64,000 nucleotides of DNA from positions 1 to 64,000 of the forward strand of contig NZ_JACHFW010000016.1 in NCBI RefSeq assembly GCF_014202115.1, written 5' to 3'. The translations under genes and the position numbers were made by a program. This DNA is from Catenibacillus scindens. Lineage in GTDB: Bacteria > Bacillota > Clostridia > Lachnospirales > Lachnospiraceae. Shown here one piece after another: positions 62,741 through 64,000 of this stretch. The stretch's first letter is position 1, and each line of letters opens with the position of its first letter. Under the pieces are notes generated by a model. It was not told the DNA's origin and made no database searches. It saw nothing but the letters and a program-made list of their open reading frames with translations.

Positions 62741-63826
62741 TCATGCCTTTCTGTGACGCCGCTGGGCCAGGGCAAAGGTTATGCCCGGATACCTGGTCTT
62801 TTGGCAGACCAGACGGCTCTCAAATACATCTTTATCTTTTTTTATAAGATCTTTGCCGGCGGCCCCTGACAGGGCGCATCCTTCGCTGACTGAAGCGACG
62901 CCTGTGACCGACCGTACAAATTCGCTGACACCTACCTTTCCCTGGCTCTCCAGGGCGTTGATCGGCTCACTGTCTATAAAAATCTTCCTGATAGAAAATG
63001 TCTGACACAGTTTTGTAATGGCCGGCTCCTCCTTTTTTAAGGGAATGGTGGCAACAGCCGCCACCTGCCCGACAGTCACACCATTTTTATTGAGGAAATC
63101 TAAAAATGCCTTTTCCATTTCTTCCGGATCCACATTCTTTTTACATCCCACGCCCACAAACAGGTCGCAGGGCCTTAAAAAGACCGTCCGCTCCCGATCA
63201 AGCTCCAGCCCTTCCTCATCCCAGGTCTGACCGATAAACACACCGGGGGTATGGTCTTTTTCCTCTGTATCCCAGTCAAGGTCTTTTATATGAAGATGTA
63301 CATTTTCTGGAAAATCCCACTCCTGCCTCCAGGGACACCATACATGAACGGGCTCTTTTGCGATCATCGCCCCGCTGACATATTTCATAGCTTCAAGATT
63401 TTCGATCTCCATATGGTTTTCCCTGGCAAACAGGTCAAAAGCCAGCGTCTGTTCCACATCGGTCCCTGTAGTGATCACCGGCTGTCCCCCGGTGATCCCG
63501 GCCATATTCCGTGCCAGATCGTTGGCGCCGCCCAGATGTCCGGACAAAAGACTGACAGCAAAATTTCCCCGGCTATCCATGACAACTACAGCCGGATCCT
63601 GATCTTTGGATGTGATCAGCGGGGCGATGGTCCTGACAACGATCCCGGCAGCCATGACAAAAATAAAACCGTCCAGAGCCGGCCACAGTTCCCTCACTTT
63701 GTTGGAAAAGGACAGCCCCTGATCCTTTAAGGATTGGCGGGTCACTACCTCCCCCGGAAGAACTTGGGCAAGCTGATAACAAAGAGCGTCGCCCCCCGGC
63801 GTCAGGGAAAAATAGGCCAGCTTCAT
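62741..63826 (-). CDS. cbiG: Cobalt-precorrin-5A hydrolase
   Basis: 361 residues. CbiG opens the ring lactone and releases acetaldehyde, a step specific to the anaerobic pathway. The N- and C-terminal family regions are clear ('GFIFVMAAGIVVRTIAPLI', 'SLLSGHLGGANDLARNMA', 'VGVGCKKNVDPEEME', 'EFVRSVTGVASVSEGCAL'). It overlaps the end of the preceding cbiF gene by four bases (ATGA). Confidence 0.95.
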   Translation of the reverse strand: MKLAYFSLTPGGDALCYQLAQVLPGEVVTRQSLKDQGLSFSNKVRELWPALDGFIFVMAAGIVVRTIAPLITSKDQDPAVVVMDSRGNFAVSLLSGHLGGANDLARNMAGITGGQPVITTGTDVEQTLAFDLFARENHMEIENLEAMKYVSGAMIAKEPVHVWCPWRQEWDFPENVHLHIKDLDWDTEEKDHTPGVFIGQTWDEEGLELDRERTVFLRPCDLFVGVGCKKNVDPEEMEKAFLDFLNKNGVTVGQVAAVATIPLKKEEPAITKLCQTFSIRKIFIDSEPINALESQGKVGVSEFVRSVTGVASVSEGCALSGAAGKDLIKKDKDVFESRLVCQKTRYPGITFALAQRRHRKA

Positions 63827-64000
63827 TTTTCTCCCACCGCCCTGTCTTTTTCCTGCTCATCCGGGCCTATGCCCCGTCGAAATTCTGTGGAAAAGGTCTT
63901 ATCATATAATTTGGACAACTGATAGGAATCTCCAAGGAACTCCCCCACAAGGATCAGAGCGGTCTTTGTAATCCCTGCCTGCTCCACCTTTTGGGCAATA
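63823..64000 (-). CDS. cbiF: Cobalt-precorrin-4 C11-methyltransferase, C-terminal part
   Basis: Open to the right edge of the window. The translated C-terminus (frame ending TGA at 63823) reads 'TKTALILVGEFLGDSYQLSKLYD...FSTEFRRGI', the ending of CbiF/CobM. About 58 codons are visible, so the N-terminal two thirds lie outside. Confidence 0.9.
   Translation of the reverse strand, partial: IAQKVEQAGITKTALILVGEFLGDSYQLSKLYDKTFSTEFRRGIGPDEQEKDRAVGEK

Overview
The window is a chromosomal segment of a Gram-positive, low-to-mid GC anaerobe, most likely a Lachnospiraceae (Clostridium cluster XIVa) species. The pointers are the 5' end of a 16S rRNA gene with cluster-XIVa-like sequence, mcsA-mcsB-clpC, a TrpR-like YerC protein, DUF1836 and DUF6142 proteins, strong AGGAGG ribosome sites with TTG/GTG starts, and an oxygen-independent (cbi-type) cobalamin pathway. 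No species name is claimed. Most genes lie on the minus strand, co-oriented with the rRNA gene.

Layout, left to right. (1) 1-192: start of a 16S rRNA gene (minus) behind two tandem promoters. (2) 1143-6854: a complete urease operon read ureA-B-C-I-E-F-G-D, including a UreI/AmiS channel. (3) 7155-14027: radA, a small Lachnospiraceae-type protein of unknown role, and the protein quality-control operon gntR-mcsA-mcsB-clpC, headed by a GntR-type regulator with its own promoter and palindromic operator. (4) 14635-15927: an ABC_trans_CmpB membrane protein (plus strand). (5) 16155-19695: purE-purM-purN-purD. (6) 19858-26674: an M29-like aminopeptidase, an HD hydrolase, small membrane proteins (including a 54-residue one), VanZ, pyrE, a two-gene LysO-type exporter, DUF1836 and YerC. 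(7) 26992-36746: a sugar ABC importer (lipoprotein plus two permeases, no ATPase) divergent from two tandem AraC regulators that carry GH39 glycosidase-like domains. (8) 36846-43186: a redox locus with a NuoF-like iron-sulfur protein, a NuoG-ferredoxin/NfnB-like fusion, a fumarate-reductase-like flavoprotein and a LysR regulator. (9) 43302-64000: catalase, a DegV-like fragment, two CobW-type GTPases (one with a 60-residue His-rich stretch), then a long heme-precursor/cobalamin operon: cbiF, cbiG, hemA, cbiH, sirC-like, hemC-SUMT-hemD fusion, hemB, hemL, cbiJ, cbiA, cbiB, cobD, exonuclease III, cbiP, cobO, cbiC. It continues past the right edge.

How the genes fit together: the right-hand 16 kb builds the corrin ring from glutamyl-tRNA (hemA, hemL, hemB, hemC-SUMT-hemD, sirC) and carries it through ring contraction, amidation, adenosylation and attachment of the aminopropanol arm. 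The downstream CobW GTPases probably handle metal. Urease needs nickel, so metal handling recurs in the window. The sugar locus has the form of a sense-and-import unit in which the regulators appear to recognise glycan through enzyme-derived domains.

Between genes the window is unusually rich in structured repeats. One family has ends close to GTAACAGTTCAGCCATC, internal hairpins with GNRA-like loops and, in one copy, a 9-12 bp flanking direct repeat, so it looks like a non-autonomous mobile element. A second family pairs a long palindrome with a CGATTTTTG/CAAAAATCG stem. A third sits beside terminators. These repeats, the GH39-AraC pair with a lost catalytic glutamate, and the redox locus are the most promising unexplained items.
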